Assembly (NCBI RefSeq): GCF_002531575.1 | Contig: NZ_NWTI01000001.1 | Span: 635,869-699,868 of the forward strand | DNA: 64,000 nucleotides | Direction: 5' to 3' | DNA from: Bradyrhizobium sp. Y36 | Lineage (GTDB): Bacteria; Pseudomonadota; Alphaproteobacteria; Rhizobiales; Xanthobacteraceae | Shown: piece by piece, positions 52,323 through 59,410 of the stretch | How the letters are laid out: each line of letters opens with the position of its first letter | Position numbering within the stretch: the first letter of the stretch is position 1 | Position numbers and translations under genes: made by a program | The notes under the pieces: generated by a model | Told to the model about the DNA's origin: nothing | Database searches by the model: none | The model's input: the letters and a program-made list of their open reading frames with translations, nothing else

Positions 52323-53129
52323 ATGAAGATACGTGTCGGCTTCGAGATGATTTACGACTTCCCGCAAGCGACGCCATTGATTGCGGTGGTCGGAACGCAT
52401 TTCACCCGGGCATCCGACATCGTCGTGCCGGACCACCTCACGACCGAGCCCTCCGTGCCGATCTCGCCCTACCGCGACGGCTTCGGAAACTGGTGCAGTC
52501 GGTTGGTTGCGCCCGCGGGCCGCATGCGCCTTTCCGCCAACGGCATCCTGCGCGATGGCGGGTTGCCTGACGTGATCGCCCCTTCAGCTTCGCAATACGC
52601 GGTGGAGGATCTTCCGCCCGATACGATCGTCTATCTGCTCGGCAGCCGCTACTGCGAGACCGATCGACTTTCGGACATCGCGTGGAAGCTGTTCGAGAAG
52701 GCGGCGCCGGGGTGGCCGCGGGTCCAGGCGATCTGCGATTTCGTGCACCATCACATCGCGTTCGGCTACGAGCACGCGCGAGCCACCATGACGGCGTGGG
52801 AAGCATTCAACGAGGGCAAAGGCGTTTGCCGCGACTATGCTCATCTTGCCATCGCATTCTGCCGTTGCATGAACATTCCGGCGCGCTATTGCACGGGATA
52901 TCTCGGCGACATCGGCATCCCTCCGCCCCACGCTCCCGGGGACTTTGCAGGCTGGTTCGAAGTCTATCTTGACGGTCGCTGGTACACCTTCGATGCGCGC
53001 AACAACACGCCGCGAATTGGCCGCGTCCTGATCGCGCAAGGCCGCGACGCGGCGGATGTTCCGATCACCCAGACGTTCGGACCCAACACGCTGATCAGCT
53101 TCAAGGTGTGGACCGATGAAATCGTGTAG
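52323..53129 (+). CDS. Transglutaminase-like domain protein
   Basis: A 268-residue transglutaminase-fold protein of the alphaproteobacterial type. The catalytic Cys is in EGKGVCRDYAHLAIAFCRCM; the Asp is in GRWYTFDARNN. Where most relatives have a His in an H-A-W segment, this protein reads DFAGWFEVYLDG, so the usual catalytic His is not evident there. N-terminal residues 1-110 form the beta-rich family extension (FEMIYDFPQATPLIAVVGTH). It may act as a protease-like or amide-modifying enzyme, but activity is uncertain. Start ATG 52323 is used; the frame opens 8 codons earlier. Confidence 0.85.
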   Translation: MKIRVGFEMIYDFPQATPLIAVVGTHFTRASDIVVPDHLTTEPSVPISPYRDGFGNWCSRLVAPAGRMRLSANGILRDGGLPDVIAPSASQYAVEDLPPDTIVYLLGSRYCETDRLSDIAWKLFEKAAPGWPRVQAICDFVHHHIAFGYEHARATMTAWEAFNEGKGVCRDYAHLAIAFCRCMNIPARYCTGYLGDIGIPPPHAPGDFAGWFEVYLDGRWYTFDARNNTPRIGRVLIAQGRDAADVPITQTFGPNTLISFKVWTDEIV

Positions 53130-53286
53130 CGCGCTTGCCCCGGCGGTTAAGCGCCGACCGGTTCGAGATTGATCTCGCCAATTGGCGAGAACACTGTTAC
53201 ACAGCAAGCATCACCGCGCGCTTCGTGGCTGTTATCGGTGACTGAGAGCTTCGCGCTCCCGCCTTAGCCCAAGCCAAGGCGGTCAA

Positions 53287-53388
53287 ATGTCAGATCCCGC
53301 AAAATTCGAAATTCGTGAATGGCTCGTACCGCCGATATTGGTGCCGGTCTTCATCGTTCTCATGATCGCGGTTGCGGCCCTCCTGTAG
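53287..53388 (+). CDS. Membrane microprotein, 33 aa
   Basis: The short frame MSDPAKFEIREWLVPPILVP continues with a single hydrophobic helix (VFIVLMIAVAALL) to a stop at 53388. An aaggcgg element lies before the ATG. This polar-then-TM shape is typical of membrane microproteins; no function can be given. It is too short to judge by codon use alone. Confidence 0.5.
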   Translation: MSDPAKFEIREWLVPPILVPVFIVLMIAVAALL

Positions 53389-53456
53389 GGGCAAGTTCAT
53401 TCAGCGTGCGAACTGCAACCCGGGGCGGGCCAGTTCAAGCCAAACGGGAGCCCGAC

Positions 53457-53651
53457 ATGGCAAACACCGCAATCATCAGGGACGCTTATGGAGTTCCGGC
53501 GATCTTCGTCGGCTCCAAAACAGGCCGCGACGATGCACCCTTTGTCTTCGTGAAAGTCGGAGATGAGGAGCGCCGGATGCGCTGGTCTGAATGGGATTCT
53601 CTTCCAGCCTGGACCGGCGAGAAGCCGGCCTGGGCGAGCAAAGGCAGGTAG
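53457..53651 (+). CDS. Small conserved-type protein, 64 aa, hypothetical
   Basis: The frame MANTAIIRDAYGVPAIFVGS then DDAPFVFVKVGDEERRMRWS ends in a stop at 53651. The start follows ggagcccgac. A compact beta-rich pattern (two strands before and after the charged E-E-R-R) is suggested, but no family is recognised. It is followed 16 bases later by a small exported protein gene, so the two may share a message. Confidence 0.65.
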   Translation: MANTAIIRDAYGVPAIFVGSKTGRDDAPFVFVKVGDEERRMRWSEWDSLPAWTGEKPAWASKGR

Positions 53652-53667
53652 CGATGGGACACTCGGC

Positions 53668-53940
53668 ATGAAGACAGTGCGACCCGCCGCATGGACGTTT
53701 GCGCTCTTGCTTGCATCGGCACTGGGTGCGTTAGCGCCAGCCGCATCCGCCGCGGAACCGAACTGCCGGGCGATCGAGAGCACGAGTGCACGGCTGTCCT
53801 GTTACGACGCCGCATTTCCACCCAAACCCGGGAAACCTGCCGAGAGCGGTCACGGTCCGTCGTCGGGATACAAGGACCCCTTCCTCGCGGAAGAAGCCCG
53901 CACCGCCGCAAAGCTGAAGAATATCTGCCGCGGTTGCTGA
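53668..53940 (+). CDS. Small exported protein, 90 aa, hypothetical
   Basis: The protein has a signal peptide (TFALLLASALGALAPAASAA) and a short mature part with three to four cysteines: NCRAIESTSARLSCYDAAFP and NICRGC at the end. The R-L-S-C-Y-D-A-A segment is common in small secreted alphaproteobacterial proteins with disulfides. The ATG at 53668 is in line with that signal; longer frames upstream lack it. Function is unknown. Confidence 0.75.
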   Translation: MKTVRPAAWTFALLLASALGALAPAASAAEPNCRAIESTSARLSCYDAAFPPKPGKPAESGHGPSSGYKDPFLAEEARTAAKLKNICRGC

Positions 53941-54043
53941 ATTTCGTCTGCTTCATAGCTCGACAAGATGACCAAGGAAGAAGCCAGAGGTCGGCTGCTC
54001 CGCCAGCGGATGCTGCTCAGGATGGATTCGACATGGGGTGACG

Positions 54044-54229
54044 ATGGCGCACGAACATCAGGGGATTGAATACTCGGTGGTCCAGACCATCAATCCGGTG
54101 GGCTGGAAATGGTCGTTTGAACGACTTGGCCGCTCTCCCAGAACGGGAATCGCCTTCAATCGAGCGGAGGCCGTTGCCGCTGTTCGGCGTGCGATCGATC
54201 TCTTGCTCAGGGAGCAGCCGCACCAATAG
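54044..54229 (+). CDS. Small hypothetical protein, 61 aa
   Basis: The frame MAHEHQGIEYSVVQTINPVG then WKWSFERLGRSPRTGIAFNR and AEAVAAVRRAIDLLL ends at 54229. The beta-then-helix pattern with a Gly-Ile-Ala-Phe and a final amphipathic helix is that of small orphan proteins common in Bradyrhizobium. A GTG at 54038 is in frame; the ATG at 54044 has a gggg element just before it. Function is unknown. Confidence 0.65.
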   Translation: MAHEHQGIEYSVVQTINPVGWKWSFERLGRSPRTGIAFNRAEAVAAVRRAIDLLLREQPHQ

Positions 54230-54459
54230 ATGCGCTCAAGCCACGCTTGCTCGCAGAGCGCGCCGCATGACCGAGACTCGGCGAGCGGCTCACGCTCGGC
54301 CATGATCTCAGAATGGTTCCTGCCGGGAACCGAAACAAAGCGCTGGCCATCCGCCGGACAAAGGCGCACTGTCGCGTCACCACCGAGCGGCCCTTAGCAA
54401 CTATCGGTGGTGTGGACGCAAGTCGCGCTCCCGCTCAACCCCGCAGCGGAGCATCAAGC

Positions 54460-54657
54460 ATGGCGCGACAGACGTCAGGACACTCGTCCACTCTCGAATT
54501 TCGCCTCGCGCAAGAGGCCATCAATCTCCGCACGCAGGCCAAGGGAATGCCTCTTGGCGTCCGCCGCAACGAGCTTCTGCGCAAGGCGCGGCAGATCGAT
54601 GTGGCCGGAGAAGTCAACAAGTGGCTGACTTCGCCGGGACTTCAGGCGCCTTCCTGA
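54460..54657 (+). CDS. Small hypothetical protein, 65 aa
   Basis: The frame MARQTSGHSSTLEFRLAQEA then INLRTQAKGMPLGVRRNELL ends in SPGLQAPS. The middle is helical and basic, as in small regulatory or nucleic-acid-contacting proteins, but no motif can be named. ggag lies 9 bases before the ATG. A good terminator follows at 54750. The 230 bases before it hold no other gene I can support. Confidence 0.65.
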   Translation: MARQTSGHSSTLEFRLAQEAINLRTQAKGMPLGVRRNELLRKARQIDVAGEVNKWLTSPGLQAPS

Positions 54658-54749
54658 GTGGCTCTTGCCCGATGCGGTGAACCTTCGCTCTCCACGTGGA
54701 GACAGATCTATATCGGGATTTTACGATCTCCCTCCCGGGGCTGGTCAAC

Positions 54750-54785
54750 CGCCGCCTGCGCTTCATTTAAGCGGGCGGCGTTTTT
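54750..54785 (+). terminator. Intrinsic terminator
   Basis: Arms cgccgcc and ggcggcg with an inner pair cgctt / aagcg (one 2-base bulge) are followed by five T residues. It lies 93 bases after the stop of the 65-residue protein gene and before the DUF6894 gene. Confidence 0.8.
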
Positions 54786-54924
54786 GTTCGTCTGAATGCC
54801 CGAATTCGTGAGCAACCTTCCGACGTCGTTCCGGTTGCCTCCGATCACCGGCCATCACCCAGCTGTAGGCATCCGGTGGCCGAGAGAGACGCGCGCTCCC
54901 GCCTACGGTCTGTGAGCGCTTGCG

Positions 54925-55167
54925 ATGCCGATCTATTACTTCGATCTGCGTGACGAGGACGAGCTGTTTCCCGACGAAGAGGGTCTGGAGTTTTCCAGTC
55001 TTCCGGCCGTCCAGGAGGAAGCCGCGAAGTCGTTGGCGGATATGGCCCGGGACGCGGTGCGCGGCTCTCATCCGCTTTCGAAGCGACACATGGCAATCGA
55101 GGTTCGAGACGAAATCGGTCCGGTGATGCAGGTCCGGTTCAATTTCGAGATCACGCTGCGCGACTAG
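54925..55167 (+). CDS. DUF6894 family protein, 80 aa
   Basis: The protein begins MPIYYFDLRDEDELFPDEEG and continues to SLADMARDAVRGSHPLSKRH and VRFNFEITLRD. This pattern (P-x-Y-Y-F-D, a Pro-Asp-x-x-G turn, an Ala-rich helix and a final F-x-x-x-L) is the DUF6894 signature that recurs many times per genome in Bradyrhizobium and relatives. Function is unknown. Confidence 0.85.
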   Translation: MPIYYFDLRDEDELFPDEEGLEFSSLPAVQEEAAKSLADMARDAVRGSHPLSKRHMAIEVRDEIGPVMQVRFNFEITLRD

Positions 55168-55262
55168 CGTCGCCCATGAGTTCGCCGCGCCGTCGGCGCG
55201 GCGGATCGTCTGCACGTGAAAACGTGGCGGCGCGCGCGATGCGCGCACGCCGCACAACGTCG

Positions 55263-55496
55263 TCAGTAGTAGCGCTGCTGCGAATAGGCGTAGCGCGGGT
55301 TGATGCCGCAATAGGCCGACGTGCCGGAGGCGGTGGCCTGGCACTGCTGATAGCTCGCGAACTGGCAGTTGCCGGGATAGCCCCACATGCGGCCTTGCAG
55401 GCAATATCTGTCGTTGGCGGGGTGGGCCTGGGCCGCCGGGGCCATCGCGCCCATCAGGGCCGCGAACGAGGCGAGGGTGAGGATGGTGCGACGCAT
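55263..55496 (-). CDS. DUF3551 family secreted protein, 77 aa
   Basis: A signal peptide (LTLASFAALMGAMAPAAQAH) is followed by the DUF3551 core: YCLQGRMWGYPGNCQFASYQ, QCQATASGTSAYCGINPRYA. The four cysteines likely form two disulfides. DUF3551 proteins are abundant in Bradyrhizobium and have no known role. The start at 55496 is chosen because ggag lies 7 bases ahead. It is convergent with the DUF6894 gene. Confidence 0.9.
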   Translation of the reverse strand: MRRTILTLASFAALMGAMAPAAQAHPANDRYCLQGRMWGYPGNCQFASYQQCQATASGTSAYCGINPRYAYSQQRYY

Positions 55497-55780
55497 TTCA
55501 GTCTCCATTCGAGAAGAGTGGGAAGCGAGGTGAATGAGGGAACACACAGCTCGACCTGCAGGTTCCGGGATTTGCCCGACACTTTGTCGTACTTGTCTTG
55601 GTGTCCGCAGTGGGCATTGCGTTCGACATGCGTCTATGATGCGCCAAGCCGCGGCGAGCAATGTGATCTCGGCCACAGTTCGAGACGGGCCTTTCGCCTA
55701 TCGTGATCGAACTTGCCCGCGCGGCTCCCCGCAAGGCTCGCGCTTTCCTCATTCGGGTCAGGTCATTTTTGGAGGTTCTG

Positions 55781-56116
55781 ATGCATAGGTCATATCTGCT
55801 GGCTGCGACAGCAGCGCTGGCGCTTCTCGCCCAAACATCGCTCGCGCCGGCGCAGAGCGCACCGGCAGCCGGTGCGACCACGGCGCCTGCGGCGACAACC
55901 GCCGCGCCGGCCGCAACGACGGCGCCGGCTGCGACCAGCGACACGTCCGGCCAGCCGGCGGACTCCAAGAAGAGCGCGTCGAAGAAGCCGGCGAAGAAAA
56001 AGATGACGCGGCAGCAGGAGATCGATCATTCCGTCGACTCCGGCACCGTGCCGGCGCGCTACCGCAGCTCGGTGCCCAAGCAGTACCAGCAATATATTCC
56101 GTTCGAGAAGCAGTAG
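55781..56116 (+). CDS. Secreted Ala/Thr/Pro-rich protein, 111 aa
   Basis: A signal peptide (YLLAATAALALLAQTSLAPA) is followed by an Ala-Thr-Pro repeat segment (TTAPAATTAAPAATTAPAAT), a Lys-rich patch (KKSASKKPAKKKMTRQQEID) and a short C-terminal part (RYRSSVPKQYQQYIPFEKQ). It has the build of small cell-surface or periplasmic proteins with a flexible linker. ggaggttctg before the ATG is a strong Shine-Dalgarno. Function is unknown. Confidence 0.8.
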   Translation: MHRSYLLAATAALALLAQTSLAPAQSAPAAGATTAPAATTAAPAATTAPAATSDTSGQPADSKKSASKKPAKKKMTRQQEIDHSVDSGTVPARYRSSVPKQYQQYIPFEKQ

Positions 56117-56297
56117 CGGACCCGCATCGCGACGTGGAGTGATCGGCTTCGCGCCGCTGGTGCCTTCGACCAACCGCCCGTCGACGAATGACGCAGGCCG
56201 AACAGCCTGCGACGAACCGCCTCCGCCCGGCGGCTCCACATCCCTGGTGGCGGTCTGCGAGCGCAATGCTAGAGTAGGCCGAATCCCGGGGGGAATG

Positions 56298-56783
56298 ATG
56301 AGCGACGACGTGAAGGATGCTGGCCTCGTGGCCATGATCAGCAGCATCCTTGGAGGCAACAAGCGCGCAGACAGTGTTGCACCGCCGCCGCTCACCGAAG
56401 GACCGCCGACCGTGCCGTCGAACGGAGCGGAAGCGGATGCGGCGCCCGCTGCCGAGCCGAAATCGATCGAGCCGGAGGAGACGCCTGCCGCGGCATCGGT
56501 CGCCGCGGAGCCGGTCGAGCAGCCTGCAAAAATCGTCACGACACGGGATGGCAAACAGCTGCTGCCGGCCGAGGCGATCGCCGATCTCGTGCTGGGCGAG
56601 CTGCGCAAGCTGGAGGATTTTCCGGCCACCGGCGTCTCGGTGACGGTCTATGGCTACCGGCACTGGAACGCCATGCTCACCTTCGCGCCGTTCTCGACCA
56701 GCTTCCAGAACGCCACCCGGTTCCGCCAGGCCATGCCGGACCTCGTCTTCAAGCTCCGTCGTTTCGTCGAACTTGAGATATAA
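56298..56783 (+). CDS. Hypothetical protein with disordered N-terminus, 161 aa
   Basis: Residues 1-80 are Pro/Ala/Glu-rich (VAMISSILGGNKRADSVAPP, then EPEETPAAASVAAEPVEQPA) and probably disordered. The C-terminal half is compact: AIADLVLGELRKLEDFPATG, VSVTVYGYRHWNAMLTFAPF, ATRFRQAMPDLVFKLRRFVE. No family is recognised. Start is ATG 56295 or 56298 right after ggggga. It precedes the GreA-like gene by 60 bases on the same strand. Confidence 0.75.
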   Translation: MSDDVKDAGLVAMISSILGGNKRADSVAPPPLTEGPPTVPSNGAEADAAPAAEPKSIEPEETPAAASVAAEPVEQPAKIVTTRDGKQLLPAEAIADLVLGELRKLEDFPATGVSVTVYGYRHWNAMLTFAPFSTSFQNATRFRQAMPDLVFKLRRFVELEI

Positions 56784-56843
56784 TCCGGGTCAATCGGCGA
56801 CGCCTGGCGTCGCCACCCCGAAGAGTTCGACAGGATTTTCGAA

Positions 56844-57326
56844 TTGAGCGTCGCCTTTACCAAGGAAGAAAGCGCCGAAACCGCGTCCGAGACGCTGTTG
56901 CCGGATCGCCCGATCTCGCCGCATCCCAACCTCGTGACGGAGGCCGGCCTGCAGGCCTTGCAGACGCAGCTTCAGCAGGCGCGCGAGGCCTATGAAGGCG
57001 CGCAAGCCATCGAGGACGTCAACGAGAAGCGCCGGCAATCGGCCGTGCCGCTGCGCGACGCCCGCTATCTCACGGAACGCCTGCGCACCGCCCAGGTCGT
57101 TCCCGATCCCGTCGGCAGCGACGTCGTCGCCTTCGGCAGCACCGTGACCTTCAGCCGCGCTGACGGCCGCGTGCAGACCTATCGCATCGTCGGCGAGGAC
57201 GAAGCCGACCCGAAGGCGGGGACGATCTCGTTCGTCGCGCCGGTCGCGCGGTCGCTGATGGGGAAAGCCGTCGGCGACGTCGTGGGCTCCGGTGCGCAGG
57301 AGGTCGAGATCCTCTCGATCGGGTAG
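56844..57326 (+). CDS. GreA/GreB family transcription elongation factor-like protein
   Basis: A 160-residue Gre-type protein: N-terminal coiled coil (residues about 25-85: LVTEAGLQALQTQLQQAREA, then RLRTAQVVPDPVGSD) and the C-terminal FKBP-like domain (FSRADGRVQTYRIVGEDEAD, VAPVARSLMGKAVGDVVGSG). At the coil tip D-V-N-E occupies the place of the GreA D-L-x-E pair that activates RNA cleavage, so the acidic residues appear kept. The start is TTG 56844, with agga 9 bases ahead, an unusual start worth noting. It may rescue stalled RNA polymerase; paralogues with other roles exist. Confidence 0.88.
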   Translation: MSVAFTKEESAETASETLLPDRPISPHPNLVTEAGLQALQTQLQQAREAYEGAQAIEDVNEKRRQSAVPLRDARYLTERLRTAQVVPDPVGSDVVAFGSTVTFSRADGRVQTYRIVGEDEADPKAGTISFVAPVARSLMGKAVGDVVGSGAQEVEILSIG

Positions 57327-57454
57327 GATGCGCGGGGCGATGCGCCGGTCGCGTGGCAAAGCGCGCTCTCGACAGCGGCAATCCCGTTCGCCTAATGCAT
57401 GATCGGCAAACAGCGCGAGGCCGTCGTCTCCGCCAAATGAAGCGCGATGGTTGA

Positions 57455-58132
57455 ATGAGACGGTTTTTGTCGGGAGCGTTGCCGTTCTACGCGCTGGCCC
57501 TGCTGGCCATGTGCATGTACCTCGTCCTGTACAGGACGGCTCTGTTCGACCTCAACGCGATCGTCCAGGGCGCAACCGGGTCGGCCTGGTTTCCGGCCTT
57601 CATGTTCGTCTGCGTGCTGCTGGAGGCGGTCTTCCCGTATTTCGGCTATTTTCCCGGCACCGCGCTCATCCTGATGTCGGTGGCGCTCAGCCCGAAGTCC
57701 GTGGATGGCTCCGTCGTCATCGCGGCCTGGCTCGCCATCATCCTGGGCGCCGTTCTCAGCTACGCACAGGCCCGTTTCTTCCGGCCGTTCCTGCAGCGGG
57801 TGGCCTCGAAGGCGGCCCTGCGCCGATGCGAGTCGCTGTTCGACGCCTACGGCGCCTACGCGCGCATTGCCCTGTTCGTTCATCCCAACGCCTGCGCGAT
57901 GTATTTCACCGCGCTCGGACTACTCGGCCGCAATTTGACGCGGGAGCTCGCTTATCTCTGCGTCGGCGCCGCGGCCGCCGTCGGCATTCTGTTCGTCATC
58001 GTGACCAGGCTGGTGTCGTCCGTCGGCCCCACCGACGATGGGCAATTGCAGGTGCTGCTGGCCGCCGCGCTGGTTGCAATCGGAACCCTCGCCGGTCTCT
58101 ACACGGCCTGGCGGTCAGAGCGGGCGGCATGA
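57455..58132 (+). CDS. DedA-like (VTT) integral membrane protein, tentative
   Basis: A 225-residue protein with about five to six membrane helices (FYALALLAMCMYLVLY, AFMFVCVLLEAVFPYFGYFP, VVIAAWLAIILGAVLSYAQA, IALFVHPNACAMYFTALGL, LAYLCVGAAAAVGILFVIVT). The E-A-V-F-P-x-x-x-x-x-P-G segment resembles the first re-entrant loop of DedA/VTT proteins, but the Arg of the second conserved loop is missing. It could be a divergent DedA relative or a separate family. ATG 57455 follows a weak Shine-Dalgarno. Confidence 0.7.
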   Translation: MRRFLSGALPFYALALLAMCMYLVLYRTALFDLNAIVQGATGSAWFPAFMFVCVLLEAVFPYFGYFPGTALILMSVALSPKSVDGSVVIAAWLAIILGAVLSYAQARFFRPFLQRVASKAALRRCESLFDAYGAYARIALFVHPNACAMYFTALGLLGRNLTRELAYLCVGAAAAVGILFVIVTRLVSSVGPTDDGQLQVLLAAALVAIGTLAGLYTAWRSERAA

Positions 58133-58153
58133 CGCCTGCTCCGGCACTGCGCG

Positions 58154-58927
58154 TTACGCCTCCGGCAGCTCGACGCCCGTCAGCTCGCCCAACTTGCCGA
58201 TGAGTGCGTCCTGAAATTTCGGATCGGCCGCCTCGCTGGCCGGCTGCTGCTGCGCGAGATGATGCCAATAGCGCCCGCTGACCAGGGCCGCGGGATCCGC
58301 GCTCGCCGCAAGCCAGGTTTGCGTGCGTTGTCCGGTGTCGATATCGACCGGCGCGCCCGCGCCGCCCATCCTCGTGCGCACCCAGCCGGGATCGACGGCG
58401 TTGCTCAGGACCTTGGGCCAGCGCCGCGCCAGTGCGAAGGCCAGCGCGACCATTTGCAGCTTGCTCTCGGCATAGGCCTTGCCCGAATCCCAGGGGCGCC
58501 TGATCCAGTCGAGATCGTCGAGCGAGCCTTCGCCGCCCCGGTGCAATCCGCTGCTGAGATACACCAATCGATCGGGCCGCTCGATCAGCGCCGTCAGCAT
58601 GTAGGGTGCAAGCGTGTTGATGGCGAGGGTCTCGGCATGGCCTTCCCGAGTCGCGCCGCGGCCGGGACGCGTGTAGACGCCGGCATTGTGGATGACCGCG
58701 TCCATGCGCCCGATGGCGTTGACCTGTTCGGCGATATGCTTCGTCTCGGCGGCGCTGCTGAGATCGCCGACCACGACCCCCAGGGCATGCAACCTCAGCT
58801 CGCCGAGCGCGTCGGCACGATCGGCCGCTCGCGCGTGCAGCACCACGCGGTGTCCCTGATCGAGCAGCGATCGCGCCGCCGCCCGGCCGAGTCCATCGGT
58901 GCTGCCGGTGATGAAGATGGTCGCCAT
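58154..58927 (-). CDS. SDR family NAD(P)-dependent oxidoreductase
   Basis: A 257-residue SDR with cofactor motif TGSTDGLGRAAARSL at residues 7-21 and NAG motif VIHNAGVYTRPGRG. The catalytic region reads SGKAYAESKLQMVALAFALA, so Tyr and Lys are in the Y-x-x-x-K spacing. The longer C-terminal part (DPGWVRTRMGGAGAPVDIDT) places it with the daunorubicin C-13 ketoreductase/retinol-dehydrogenase-like SDRs. The start has ggagaaccgc ahead. It faces the DedA-like gene across 21 bases. Confidence 0.92.
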   Translation of the reverse strand: MATIFITGSTDGLGRAAARSLLDQGHRVVLHARAADRADALGELRLHALGVVVGDLSSAAETKHIAEQVNAIGRMDAVIHNAGVYTRPGRGATREGHAETLAINTLAPYMLTALIERPDRLVYLSSGLHRGGEGSLDDLDWIRRPWDSGKAYAESKLQMVALAFALARRWPKVLSNAVDPGWVRTRMGGAGAPVDIDTGQRTQTWLAASADPAALVSGRYWHHLAQQQPASEAADPKFQDALIGKLGELTGVELPEA

Positions 58928-59175
58928 GCGGTTCTCCTCGGATATCTCAGGGCGCACTCTACGGTGCCCGCCGCGGCAAGGTCGCCCCAAACATGCGAAT
59001 TCGGAAACGCGTAACCCCTTGATCCGACTGTCGTCGGCTACTGTGCATGGGGTTGTTTTCGCAATTTTACCGGAGCGGGAGCAAGACGTCCCAGTCCGTT
59101 GACGCTCTTCGAGCGCCGGACACCCTTCGCCATGATGGGATGCGGCTGCGCCACGCGAAGCCGTTTGGCGAAGCG

Positions 59176-59250
59176 TGGTGGGCGCACAAGGGATCGAACC
59201 TTGGACCTCTCCCGTGTGAAGGGAACGCTCTCCCGCTGAGCTATGCGCCC
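59176..59250 (-). tRNA. tRNA-Val (anticodon CAC)
   Basis: On the minus strand the cloverleaf is complete: acceptor gggcgca / tgcgccc, D arm gctc / gagc, anticodon stem ttccc / gggag with loop ttcacac (anticodon CAC), and T arm caagg-ttcgatc-ccttg. The discriminator A and the CCA end are encoded. It reads GUG codons. No integrase or flanking direct repeat indicates use as an integration site here. Confidence 0.95.
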
Positions 59251-59410
59251 GGGACCATCATGCAGACGGCCGGACCTGTTTGGCCGGCCGACGCATTGGA
59301 GCCCGCGATTTAGAAGTGCGGGCTTGAGGTGTCAAGTTTTCAGGCGCCGGAGGGTGCGAAAACCTCGCTTCAGTCACGGAATTCGCAGCGGAAGCCGGGT
59401 TTCGGGGCGC

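Noticed and set aside
51686..52324. A 212-codon minus-strand frame over the gap after the PD-(D/E)XK gene
   Set aside because: It overlaps the 3' end of that gene and the 63-aa frame, has no ribosome site and shows low-complexity Arg/Ser composition.
52053..56116. Prophage or integrative element in the small-gene region
   Set aside because: No integrase, transposase, capsid or plasmid gene, no direct repeats, and GC content looks like that of the neighbours.
59176..59250. tRNA-Val as attachment site of a genomic island
   Set aside because: No integrase gene and no second copy of the tRNA 3' end were seen nearby; flanking genes are ordinary chromosomal ones.
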